From: Rhodococcus sp. OK519
GTDB lineage: Bacteria > Actinomycetota > Actinomycetes > Mycobacteriales > Mycobacteriaceae
NCBI RefSeq assembly: GCF_003051005.1
Contig: NZ_QAOW01000011.1
Span: 27,353 to 91,352 of the forward strand
DNA length: 64,000 bases
Reading direction: 5' to 3'
Shown: one piece after another, positions 1 through 11,807 of the stretch
Layout: each line of letters begins with the position of its first letter
Numbering within the stretch: the first letter of the stretch is position 1
Position numbers and translations under genes: made by a program
Notes under the pieces: model-generated
Databases searched by the model: none
The model's input: the letters and a program-made list of their open reading frames with translations, nothing else
Told to the model about the DNA's origin: nothing

Positions 1-789
1 CGGATCGTGCGCAGCCCACGCGTCGTTGGTGGGGTTACCCCACATGGCGTCGGCGTCGTAGCCGCCCGCGTCGCTCATCGCGTACGAGATGGCCTGCGGC
101 ATACCGAGCGTGGTGGTCGTGAGGATGCCCGACAGCGAACCCGCGAACTTGAAGAAGCCCGGGTTACGCGCCGCCAGCATCATCGCGGACGTGCCGCCCA
201 TCGACAGGCCGACGGCGCCACGCGTCTGCGTGGTCCGCCACTGGCTCTCGAGGATCGGCGGGAGTTCCTTGGTGAGGAAGGTCTCCCACTTGTAGTTCTG
301 TCCGTTGTTCTGGTCGAGCCAGTCGGCGTAGAAGCTGGACTGGCCGCCGATCGGCATGACCACGTTGACGTTCTTGTCCGCGTAGAACGCCTCGGCGTCC
401 GTCTCGATCGTCCAGCCGTTCTCGTCGTCACGCGCGCGCATGCCGTCGAGCATGTAGACGACGGGGAACTTCGCGTCGGGCTTGGCGTTCCAGTCCCGTG
501 CCAGCAGCAGCTGAACCTGGATCGGAATACCCATCGACGGCGAGTTCACCCACACCGCGACGCGGCGATCGGTGAGCCAATCGACCTGGCTGATGGTTCC
601 CGCGGGCCCCGACTGAACAGTCGAGTTACCTCCGGGCGTGCCGAGGGACTGTGCACCGGCGGTTCCGACCGAAGTCAGGCCTGCCGCGAGCGGCATGACG
701 AGCGCGGCTGCGGCGACGCCGAGCGCCCTCCTGCGCCACCTACCTTCGGTGCCGGCGCGGCGCGACGACCGCTCGAGACCTGATCGCAT
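1..789 (-). CDS. Mycolyltransferase, antigen 85 / MPT51 type (C-terminus beyond window)
   Basis: The first 263 codons of a secreted alpha/beta hydrolase of the antigen 85 family, cut by the window edge. The start is an ATG after GGAGAGTTGTCTCG. The N-terminus is arginine-rich (RWRRRALG), followed by a hydrophobic stretch and AGA-type cleavage sites near residue 45. The nucleophile elbow GLSMGGT puts the likely catalytic Ser at residue 196. Family members transfer mycolic acids between trehalose monomycolate molecules and onto arabinogalactan outside the membrane. A second paralogue lies directly upstream on the same strand, matching the Rv3803c/Rv3804c pair of M. tuberculosis. Because the catalytic Glu and His would lie beyond base 1, an inactive MPT51-like protein cannot be excluded. 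Confidence 0.9.
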   Translation of the reverse strand, partial: MRSGLERSSRRAGTEGRWRRRALGVAAAALVMPLAAGLTSVGTAGAQSLGTPGGNSTVQSGPAGTISQVDWLTDRRVAVWVNSPSMGIPIQVQLLLARDWNAKPDAKFPVVYMLDGMRARDDENGWTIETDAEAFYADKNVNVVMPIGGQSSFYADWLDQNNGQNYKWETFLTKELPPILESQWRTTQTRGAVGLSMGGTSAMMLAARNPGFFKFAGSLSGILTTTTLGMPQAISYAMSDAGGYDADAMWGNPTNDAWAAHDP

Positions 790-950
790 CGAGACAACTC
801 TCCTTCGTCGTGGCGGGCGCACCTCGGGGCCGAGAACGTCGCTTCCTTACTACATGGCAGAAGCGGCGATCCGGGGTTGCCTCGCTGGGCGGTAAGTGAA
901 ATTTTTCGAAACAGGCCGGGCGAAGACAACTGCGCCCGAACGCAGGACGC

Positions 951-978
951 CCTCCCCGCACACGCGGTGTGGGGAAGG
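951..978 (-). terminator. Hairpin after second mycolyltransferase
   Basis: An inverted repeat (CCTCCCCGCACAC pairing with GTGTGGGGAAGG, about 12 bp, 3-base loop) begins 24 bases past the stop of the 1002-2000 gene. There is no T-run, as is common for actinobacterial terminators. Confidence 0.5.
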
Positions 979-1001
979 CGGCTCACGTCACATCATGTGG
1001 G

Positions 1002-2000
1002 TCACCACGCGTTCAGCGTGTTGAGGATCTGGCCGCGGGCCTTCCACAGCTCGTCGGACCAGTAGCCCCACGCGTGGGTGCCGTTGGCCGGGAAGCTGTA
1101 AGTCGCAGGAATCTTCAGCGAGGCGAGCTTGAGCTGGAAGGCGCGGGTGTTGACCAGCGACAACGCTTCCAGGCCCATCGCGTTCGCGGCGTTGTAGTAG
1201 TCGATCGCCTTCTTCGGGTTGTCGTACTTACCCGGGAGGCCGCTGGAGGCGGAGATGTACATCGACAGGCCCTCGAGCTTGGGCGCGAAGACGAACGGGT
1301 CGTTGCGCAGCCAGCTCGGGCTCCACGGCGGTCCCCACATGGAGTCGACGTTGAAGCGACCGGCGTCGAGCATCGCGATGCGGATGGCCTCACGCATGCC
1401 GGGTGCCGAGATGTGCAGGTAGCCCGAGAACGAGCCGGCGAACTTGAACTGGTCGCGGTGGTAGGCGGCGAGAGTCAGGGCAGCCGAGCCACCCATCGAC
1501 AGTCCGAGGACGCCGTTGTTGGTGCGCGAGACGCCGCGGCTCTCGAGGTAGGCGGGGAGTTCCTTGGTCAGGAACGTCTCCCACTTGTACGTGACCTTCT
1601 GACCGTTGAAGTTACTGGGCGCGTACCAGTCCGTGTAGAAGCTCGACTGGCCACCGACCGGCATCACCAGGGTGAGGTTGTCGAGGCGGTACTGGTCGAG
1701 CGCGTTGGTCTCGAACGTCCAGGCGTTGGCGTCGTCGCGTGCCCGCAGGCCGTCGAGCAGATAGAGCGCCGCGTCGCCGCCGCGTGCAGCCCACTGGATC
1801 TGGACCTTGATCGGGCCCATGCTCGAGTCGACGAAGACTTCCTCGTAGCCGCCTGCCGGCGCGCGGTGCGCGGCTGGCGCGGCCGAGGCGACCGAGGTAC
1901 CGACGACTCCGGCGACCACCGGCAGCACCAGCGCGACGGCGGAAACGCCGAGCAGTCGCTGCTTGAGGCGCCGGGTAAGCCTCTGTCGATCAAAACGCAT
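1002..2000 (-). CDS. Mycolyltransferase, antigen 85 family
   Basis: A complete 332-residue secreted mycolyltransferase. A signal peptide covers about residues 1-41 (RR-containing n-region, hydrophobic core, ASAAPA site). The alpha/beta hydrolase domain carries the elbow GLSMGGS with Ser168 and a C-terminal GTHAWGYW with His309, the usual positions for nucleophile and histidine; Glu278 is the best candidate for the acid. FYTDWY and WGPPWSPSW are family hallmarks. The reaction is mycolyl transfer to trehalose monomycolate or arabinogalactan in the outer envelope. The ATG start has GAGAAGAG about 9 bases upstream. It lies downstream of the arabinogalactan operon and corresponds in position to Rv3804c (fbpA), but orthology to a particular Fbp cannot be assigned by eye. 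Confidence 0.93.
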   Translation of the reverse strand: MRFDRQRLTRRLKQRLLGVSAVALVLPVVAGVVGTSVASAAPAAHRAPAGGYEEVFVDSSMGPIKVQIQWAARGGDAALYLLDGLRARDDANAWTFETNALDQYRLDNLTLVMPVGGQSSFYTDWYAPSNFNGQKVTYKWETFLTKELPAYLESRGVSRTNNGVLGLSMGGSAALTLAAYHRDQFKFAGSFSGYLHISAPGMREAIRIAMLDAGRFNVDSMWGPPWSPSWLRNDPFVFAPKLEGLSMYISASSGLPGKYDNPKKAIDYYNAANAMGLEALSLVNTRAFQLKLASLKIPATYSFPANGTHAWGYWSDELWKARGQILNTLNAW

Positions 2001-2267
2001 GGATACTGCTCTCTTCTCGTCTTCGCCTGCGGCGCCGCTCGGAAGCGGGCCGACCGGATTCCGTTGGGGAACGAGGCCGCAACGCCCTTGCGGGAGATAA
2101 CGATCCTGTTTCAGGTCACACTGCGCTCGGAGGACTTTATGTCACAGCGTGCACATAGACAAATGCCCTCGAAATGACAACGCGGACACCTGCTGCGCTC
2201 TTCTCGCCACGGGGTGGTCATCGAATCCGGGCAAATCTGCGTTACACAAAAGAGACAATTCCGCGGT

Positions 2268-2290
2268 CGTCAGGCGCGTCGCGCCCGACG
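2268..2290 (-). terminator. Hairpin directly after aftB
   Basis: CGTCaGGCGCG-T-CGCGCCcGACG forms an 11-bp stem with one mismatch and a minimal loop, starting 2 bases after the aftB stop. A T-rich stretch (TTGTCTCTTTTGTG on the minus strand) follows some 15 bases on. It would end the glf-aftB operon. Confidence 0.5.
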
Positions 2291-2291
2291 A

Positions 2292-4205
2292 TCAGGACTG
2301 CGGAACACCGAGTCCGCAGCGCTGGATCTCGTACGCCGGAACGCGGTCGATCCGGTAATCCGCGAACTCGAACGAGCGACGCAGATTCTGCTTGAACCTC
2401 GCCCACGTCAACTCGGAACGGTACGAGGCGAGCAGGTCCTGCGTCGCCGGACACGTCAGGGCCGTGCGGGCGTCGGCCACCCAGCGCTCGTCCATGAACG
2501 GTGGAATCCAGGGGTGCAGTCCCACCATGCCGGCGTCGGCCACCACCCAGTCGGGCGCCAGGTCCTTGTCGTGGCCGATGCGGCCGTCGGTGAGCCGATC
2601 GGTGTGCGCGGCAATCGGGTTCGCCAACCCGATGTTGTCGAGCACCCGGACGTCCAGTGAGGTGTTCATCGAGGCCATACCCAGCATCGGGAAGAAGACG
2701 GTATGGCCGACACCGCCTTCCGGCGCCTGGCCCGGGGGCGGGACGACGTACATGAAGTCGTGCGCACCCGCGGAGATGACGACGCCGCCGTTCGGGGTGG
2801 CGGAGATCGACTCCGCGATGGACCGCACCCGCGGGAAGTCGAGGTAGTCCTCGGCGCGAATGGGGTGTGCGTGACCGGTTTCGAGGGAGTAGAAGGCTCG
2901 CTCGTCGACGATGCCGTTCCGTCCGACGACGGTGCCGTTCGGCATGCCGGCCGATCCCGCTGCCCACAGCGCCCACCCGACGACACTCACCCAGGCCGCG
3001 AGGGAGACGGCGCTGACGATCGTCGCGCGGCGGTCTCCCCGGTCGCGGCGGGCCGGGAACCGGACCGGCACCACGGCGACGGGCAGCATCAGACAGAACA
3101 GCGCAGGCAACAGCGTGCGGCCGTGCATGAAGTCGCCGCCGACCCGAATCGAGTACACGGCCGAGACGATTCCGCTGCCGAGGACGAACACGACCACGGC
3201 AGCCGGACTGCGGAGCCAGATCCGGAATCGGAGCACGCGCGAGGCCTCGGCGACGGCGGGCGCACCGGACGGAGTCGCACCGCGCACTCGCCAGAGGACG
3301 ACGGCCGCGACGACGAGGAGCAGGACCGGGACCCACAACTTGTAGGGGTCGACCAGATTCTGCAGGTAGTCGAAGCCCTGGCCCCACTCCGAGCCGCCGG
3401 CTTCCTTCGTCACCGCGGTGTTGGGGTAGGGCAGCCCGTAATAGCCCATGCGGAAGATCTGGTACCCCACGGGAACCGCGCCGGCGGCAGCGACGACGCC
3501 GACCCTGGTGCGCCAGCCGATTCCGGCCGCCAGCACCAGCATCAGCAGCGCAGCGGCACCCAGCAATGCCATTTCGGGCCGCACGAGCGGACCCAGTCCC
3601 GCGACGAAGGCCAGGACGAGGATCGACGCGGTCGACGGCGCGGTCGACTGCGCCCACCGCAGCAGCAGCAGCGCCAGCAGCGCGATCCAGAAGAGGACCA
3701 GGCAGGTTTCCAGCCCGGAGGTCGCGAAGTCGCGCGCCGGGGCCACCGCGATGTAGACCAGCGCGCCCGCGGGAAGCAGCACCGTGCTGCCCGACGCCGA
3801 GATCCGCGCCGCGTACAACCGCTTCGCGGTGATCATCGCGAGCACGATCGCAGCAGTCGAGAGCACGAGAGCGATACCGAGCACGACGTACTCGAGCCGG
3901 GCCTGGGTGATCCAGCCGAATGTGTAGACGAGGTACGTCCACAGCGTGCTGGTGTTGGCCTCCACCCGTTCGCCCGCGTTGAAGACGGGGCCGTTGCCGG
4001 CAAGCAGGTTGCGGACCGTGCGCAGCACGATCAGCCCGTCGTCGGCGATCCACCGTCGCTGCCACGCTCCCCACGCGAAGAGGAGAGCTGTCAGCGCGAC
4101 ACCGCCGACGAAGACCGCACGCGAGATCCACTCCCCCAGGGGGCGCGGCTCGGTGTCGGTCTCGTCGGCGGCAGAAGTCGGCTCAGACGAGGTAGACAGC
4201 GACAC
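2292..4205 (-). CDS. aftB: Arabinofuranosyltransferase AftB (GT-C)
   Basis: A 637-residue polytopic membrane protein. Its N-terminal half is a series of hydrophobic helices and its C-terminal part, from about residue 400, is a soluble extracytoplasmic domain. The GT-C signature acidic pair is D55-D56 in RRWIADDGL, just after the first membrane segment. AftB uses decaprenyl-phosphoryl-arabinose to add the terminal beta-1,2-arabinofuranose residues of arabinan, the sites that receive mycolates. The GTG start lies inside the end of ubiA (23-base overlap), so the genes are translationally coupled. Identification rests on the DD motif, length (about 630 in mycobacteria) and the conserved glf-glfT2-PAP2-ubiA-aftB order. 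Confidence 0.92.
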   Translation of the reverse strand: MSLSTSSEPTSAADETDTEPRPLGEWISRAVFVGGVALTALLFAWGAWQRRWIADDGLIVLRTVRNLLAGNGPVFNAGERVEANTSTLWTYLVYTFGWITQARLEYVVLGIALVLSTAAIVLAMITAKRLYAARISASGSTVLLPAGALVYIAVAPARDFATSGLETCLVLFWIALLALLLLRWAQSTAPSTASILVLAFVAGLGPLVRPEMALLGAAALLMLVLAAGIGWRTRVGVVAAAGAVPVGYQIFRMGYYGLPYPNTAVTKEAGGSEWGQGFDYLQNLVDPYKLWVPVLLLVVAAVVLWRVRGATPSGAPAVAEASRVLRFRIWLRSPAAVVVFVLGSGIVSAVYSIRVGGDFMHGRTLLPALFCLMLPVAVVPVRFPARRDRGDRRATIVSAVSLAAWVSVVGWALWAAGSAGMPNGTVVGRNGIVDERAFYSLETGHAHPIRAEDYLDFPRVRSIAESISATPNGGVVISAGAHDFMYVVPPPGQAPEGGVGHTVFFPMLGMASMNTSLDVRVLDNIGLANPIAAHTDRLTDGRIGHDKDLAPDWVVADAGMVGLHPWIPPFMDERWVADARTALTCPATQDLLASYRSELTWARFKQNLRRSFEFADYRIDRVPAYEIQRCGLGVPQS

Positions 4206-5088
4206 CTACTACTCCGATCCAGGCAATCGCGAGGAACTGGAGCACCCGGTCACCCAGTGCAATCTCTTCCGGTTCGCCGGCCTCGCCACCGTCGACATCC
4301 ACCGCGTACCGGAGGATGGCGATCGTGAAGGGCACCATCGAGATGGCGAACCAGTTGGTGTCGTTGGCGCGGTCCTGTTCGAACGCCCACAGGCCGTAGC
4401 AGATCACGACCGCGGTCGCGGACAGCGTCCACACGAAGCGCAGGTAGGTGCCGGTGTAGTACTGCAACGACTTGCGGATCTTCGCACCGGTGCGCTCCGC
4501 CAACTGCAGCTCGGCGTAGCGCTTGCCGGCCGCCATGAACAGCGAACCGAACGCCATGATCAGCAGGAACCACTGCGACAGCGGAATTTCGGCGGCCACG
4601 CCACCGGCGATCGCGCGCAGCAGGAAGCCCGACGAGACGATGCAGATGTCGAGGACGGCCTGGTGCTTGAGCCCGAAGCAGTACGCCAGCTGGATCGCGA
4701 TGTACACGGCCATGACGACGGCCAACTGCCAGTTCGCGGCGAACGACAGCACGATCGCGCCCGCGAGCAGGACGACCGCCATCGCGTATGCAATGTTGAC
4801 CGGCAGCACGCCGGCCGCGATGGGCCGGAATCGCTTGGTCGGGTGCGCGCGGTCGGCCTCGACGTCCATCGCGTCGTTGACGAGATAGATGCCCGACGCG
4901 GCCATGCAGAACACGACGAACGCGAGCGCGACGGGAAGCAGCACATCGGTTTCGGTGACCGACCCTGCCGCGAGCGGTGCGGCGAGGACGAGAACGTTCT
5001 TGACCCACTGCCGCGGACGGACGGCCTTGACGATGCCGCCGGCCAGGGTCTTGGGGGGCCCGGTAACGACTGCCGGCTCCTCGCTCAT
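4183..5088 (-). CDS. ubiA: Decaprenyl-phosphate phosphoribosyltransferase (UbiA family)
   Basis: A 301-residue UbiA-superfamily membrane prenyltransferase. The first aspartate motif NDAMDVEAD covers residues 71-79 and is followed by RAHPTKRFRPIAAG. A second motif, YCFGLKHQAVLD, lies near 160-171. In mycolate bacteria this enzyme transfers 5-phosphoribosyl from PRPP to decaprenyl phosphate, the first committed step toward decaprenyl-phosphoryl-arabinose, the donor used by AftB next door. The ATG overlaps the stop of the PAP2 gene (ATGA). Orthologue by position and motifs of Rv3806c. Confidence 0.95.
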   Translation of the reverse strand: MSEEPAVVTGPPKTLAGGIVKAVRPRQWVKNVLVLAAPLAAGSVTETDVLLPVALAFVVFCMAASGIYLVNDAMDVEADRAHPTKRFRPIAAGVLPVNIAYAMAVVLLAGAIVLSFAANWQLAVVMAVYIAIQLAYCFGLKHQAVLDICIVSSGFLLRAIAGGVAAEIPLSQWFLLIMAFGSLFMAAGKRYAELQLAERTGAKIRKSLQYYTGTYLRFVWTLSATAVVICYGLWAFEQDRANDTNWFAISMVPFTIAILRYAVDVDGGEAGEPEEIALGDRVLQFLAIAWIGVVGVAVYLV

Positions 5089-5583
5089 TTGACTCCAAAC
5101 TTCTGCTCGGCCCGCAGCACAGCGGCGGCGGACACGGCGCCGAGTGCCGATCCTGCGAGCACGTCGGTCGGGTAGTGCACTCCGAGAACGAGACGTGAGA
5201 GCAGCATCGGCGGGACCAGTACCGCAGGCAAGGGTAGCCCGGTGAGCCGTCCGAGCAGCACTGCCGCCGCCGTGGTGGAGGTGGCGTGCGACGACGGGAA
5301 GCTCAGTTTGCTCGGCGTCGAGACGTTGACCTGTACGGACGGGTCGTTCGGGCGGGGACGGCGGATGACACGCTTGATGACGATCGACGCGGCGTGAGCG
5401 CCCACCGCGCCCACCGCGACGCCTGCCCAGCGGCGTCGGCGCGGCTTGTCCAGCGCGGCGCCGACCCCGGCGACAGCGACCCAGCCGAGCGCGTGCTCAC
5501 CGAAGTGCGACAGCCCCCGTGCCGCGCGGACCACCTGGGGCTTGGACCCGATCGTGGCCTGCACGGTCTGCAGGATCCGGACC

Positions 5584-5600
<17 letters not shown>
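5085..5600 (-). CDS. PAP2-family phosphatase (Rv3807c-like)
   Basis: A 171-residue membrane phosphatase with all three PAP2 motifs: KRVIRRPRP (K-x6-RP), FPSSHAT (PSGH variant) and SRLVLGVHYPTD (SR-x5-H-x3-D). Hydrophobic segments surround the motifs. Sitting between glfT2 and ubiA, it is the favoured candidate to remove the 5-phosphate from decaprenyl-phosphoryl-5-phosphoribose in arabinose-donor synthesis; that role is inferred from context. The GTG start lies within the last codons of glfT2 (17-base overlap). Downstream ubiA overlaps by 4 bases. Confidence 0.9.
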
Positions 5601-9525
<3,925 letters not shown>

Positions 9526-9553
9526 GTCGCCTCCTCGGTGTGTCGGTCCACCC

Positions 9554-9584
9554 AGCCTGCAGGTTGACGCTGCGTCAAGGTCAA
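9554..9584 (-). promoter_or_regulatory. MerR-type promoter with central operator
   Basis: On the minus strand TTGACC (-35) and CAGGCT (-10-like) are separated by exactly 19 bases, the stretched spacer typical of MerR-activated promoters. The spacer contains the perfect palindrome TTGACGC-A-GCGTCAA (9564-9578). The arrangement indicates autoregulation of the MerR gene beginning 29 bases downstream. Confidence 0.7.
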
Positions 9585-9611
9585 GCGGAATTCGCCCGGC
9601 GATACAAAACA

Positions 9612-9654
9612 AATCGGGCAGGACCTCCGCGCATGGCGGTGGTCCTGCCCGATT
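9612..9654 (-). terminator. Rho-independent terminator after the SpoIID-domain gene
   Basis: A 14-bp perfect stem (AATCGGGCAGGACC with GGTCCTGCCCGATT) followed on the minus strand by TGTTTTGT. It lies 26 bases past the stop at 9680. Confidence 0.8.
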
Positions 9655-9679
9655 CGGTGCTGTCCGGTGCCGTCCGGCG

Positions 9680-11425
9680 CTATCCGGCTTCCGTCGGCAC
9701 CGGCTGCACCACGGTGCTCGCATCGACGACCTGGGTGCCGAGCGTCGGCGTCCACACGATCGTGCCGCCGGCGTAGGTCCGGAACTTGCCCGACTCGTCG
9801 ACGAGCATCAGCTCGGGCCCGGTGGGTTCGCCGAGGTTTCCGGACGGTCCGCCGAGTTCCCGGTACTTCACGTCGATCGGGGATTCGGCATCCACGACGC
9901 CCGCCGCGGGCGCGGCGATGGGCTCGGCGATGGGCTCGGCGATCGCGTCACCCGCCGCAGCGGCGAACGGCAGCGGTGCGGCCGAGCCCGGCGGAAGCGG
10001 GGGCAGCGGCGGCAGCGGGAGCGACGCCACCGAGCCCGGGTCGAGCGGAGGCAACGGAGGCAGCGGGAGCGACTCCAGCGAACCCGGCGACAGTTCGGGG
10101 AGCGGCGGCAGCGGGAGCGACTCGAGCGAGCCCGGCGGGATGGGCAGACCCGGGATCGGTCCGGGCACACCGGCGCCTCCCACGGTGAACCAGTCGGACT
10201 TGAGTCCGAGCTTCCATCGCGCTTCGTCGCCCGACCCTTCCACGGTGTGCGACGTTCCGACGACGCGGACGCGGGTCACGCGGCCGCCGTCGGCCCCGAG
10301 ATTGTTGCGGCCGATCACCTCGAAGGAGATGAGCTCTCCCACTCCATATCCTCTTGCGATGGCACCGGCGGTGACGGTCTGCGTCCAATTGCGATTCGGT
10401 GACACGGCGTCGCCCTCGTCGATCACGGCCGGGAAGACGCCGCCGGAGGTGAATCCGCCTGACGACGACGAGAACTCGGCCGCCATGATCTGGTTGCCGC
10501 GCTTCAGCACGGTTCCGGTCGTGGAGCGGACTGCTTCGGTGGTCCGCCAGTCCTCGTTCGACGATCCGCGGTACACCTGGCAGGACTGGGTGTCGCAGGT
10601 CTGCGCATACCCGTAGCGGCGCTCGGCCGCGGCGTACGAGCGTGCCGCGATCGCCTGGGCTCGCAACGCCTCCTTGCCGCCGGAGTCGGCCCACGACGGG
10701 ACCGACTCGGCCGGCACGACACCGTAGAGATAGTCCTCCATCAGCACCCGATTGACGGTCCGCCAGGCGCCGTTGCCGTCGCGGGTGGCGTTCATCGCGC
10801 CGCGGAAGGGGACGTTGCCGTCGCACAGTCGCAGATGCTCGTTGGCCGGACGATTCCCGCCGAGATTGACCGGATCCACCCACGGATGGCTGGTGGAGCC
10901 TCGCCAGATCTCGCGGCCGTTGCAGCCGTCGGTGACGGTGACGTCGGCGCCGCCGGACGTCGGGACGACGTGTGCAGCCGAGTTGGGCCCGAAGTATCGA
11001 CCGGCAACGTTGAGTCCGGCCTGCGAGTAGACGTCGAGCCGCTTGTCGTCGCGGCCCAGAAGACGTACCGCCACCCAGGGGTCGGCGACCTGGCCCAGTT
11101 GAGTGTTGCCGTAGTAGTGACCGACGATGCGTTCCGCCGTCCACCCGAAGTTCTTCGCATAGCCGTAGGCGCCGTACTGGCCCATGCCGCGCCCGTGTCC
11201 GTAGCCGTGGCCGCTCAACGTGATCGGTGTTTCGGCGGCGACTGCGGGAGCGATTGCCGGATCCGCGCCGCGATCGGCGACCGCCAACCCGACCGCGGCG
11301 CCGACGACCAGGGCCGGCGCCAACCCGAAGGCGGCGAGCCGCGAGAGCGACCGCCTCGGACGGCCGTCGACGCGGCGGCGACGCATCACACGATCTGCGG
11401 AAATGCGAAGGCGGGGGGTCGCCAT
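9680..11425 (-). CDS. SpoIID/LytB-domain cell-wall protein with Pro-rich repeats and LGFP repeat
   Basis: A 581-residue exported protein. An N-terminal hydrophobic segment (about 30-50) acts as signal or anchor. The GHGYGHGRGMGQYGA motif of SpoIID/LytB proteins sits at about residues 72-86, ahead of the core domain; the core contains MEDYLYGVVPAESVPSW, with the conserved Glu at residue 240. SpoIID is a lytic transglycosylase acting on peptide-stripped glycan, and LytB is an amidase enhancer. Residues about 420-490 hold a proline-rich repeat built on GSLESLPLPPLP. The last 70 residues resemble an LGFP repeat (YRELGGPSGNLGEPTG...GGTIVWTPTLG), which binds the mycolyl-arabinogalactan wall. The ATG at 11425 has AGGAG 7 bases upstream, better than the ATG at 11443. 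Divergent from a PGRP amidase. Confidence 0.85.
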   Translation of the reverse strand: MATPRLRISADRVMRRRRVDGRPRRSLSRLAAFGLAPALVVGAAVGLAVADRGADPAIAPAVAAETPITLSGHGYGHGRGMGQYGAYGYAKNFGWTAERIVGHYYGNTQLGQVADPWVAVRLLGRDDKRLDVYSQAGLNVAGRYFGPNSAAHVVPTSGGADVTVTDGCNGREIWRGSTSHPWVDPVNLGGNRPANEHLRLCDGNVPFRGAMNATRDGNGAWRTVNRVLMEDYLYGVVPAESVPSWADSGGKEALRAQAIAARSYAAAERRYGYAQTCDTQSCQVYRGSSNEDWRTTEAVRSTTGTVLKRGNQIMAAEFSSSSGGFTSGGVFPAVIDEGDAVSPNRNWTQTVTAGAIARGYGVGELISFEVIGRNNLGADGGRVTRVRVVGTSHTVEGSGDEARWKLGLKSDWFTVGGAGVPGPIPGLPIPPGSLESLPLPPLPELSPGSLESLPLPPLPPLDPGSVASLPLPPLPPLPPGSAAPLPFAAAAGDAIAEPIAEPIAAPAAGVVDAESPIDVKYRELGGPSGNLGEPTGPELMLVDESGKFRTYAGGTIVWTPTLGTQVVDASTVVQPVPTEAG

Positions 11426-11807
11426 AGGCTCGCTCCTCATCACTGGAGTCCGGGAAGAAAATGGGCCGTGCAGGGCCTGCGCGAGGTCCGGGGCGGGGAT
11501 GGAACGGGAGCGCAGCGGCCCCCGACCTGCACAGTCACCAAAAGGCTCAAGCTAAGGTTGAGCGTTAAGGATTCTGCGACTAGTGTGGCAACTGTGACTG
11601 CTGTTGGCAACATCTGACACTGAAGTAACTGCAGTCACAGCGGTAACATCTGCATCACAAGTTGCAGACATCCTCGGATGATCTGTGGACTTCCTCCCGG
11701 GGCAGCCCCAGGATTCAGTCCGAAACCGAACCGCCCGGAATCGGCCGGCCGAGAGGTCGCTCGCAGCGCACGAAGACACCCCGCGCATTACCACGAGGAG
11801 ATTCGCC
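11426..11807. other. Divergent intergenic region between SpoIID-domain and PGRP genes
   Basis: 382 bases with no credible gene. It contains the perfect inverted repeat CTGTGACTGC (11592-11601) / GCAGTCACAG (11631-11640) and the MtrA-like boxes listed separately. The PGRP leader contains GAGGAG at 11795-11800, 7 bases before its TTG start. Confidence 0.7.
11581..11651. promoter_or_regulatory. Pair of MtrA-like direct-repeat boxes
   Basis: The plus strand has GTCACAGCG followed directly by GTAACATCT (11634-11651), a 9-base direct repeat resembling MtrA response-regulator sites. The minus strand has GTCACAGTT-GCCACACTA (11598-11581). One copy faces each of the divergent cell-wall genes. The assignment is by resemblance to published MtrA sites, recalled rather than searched. 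Confidence 0.45.
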
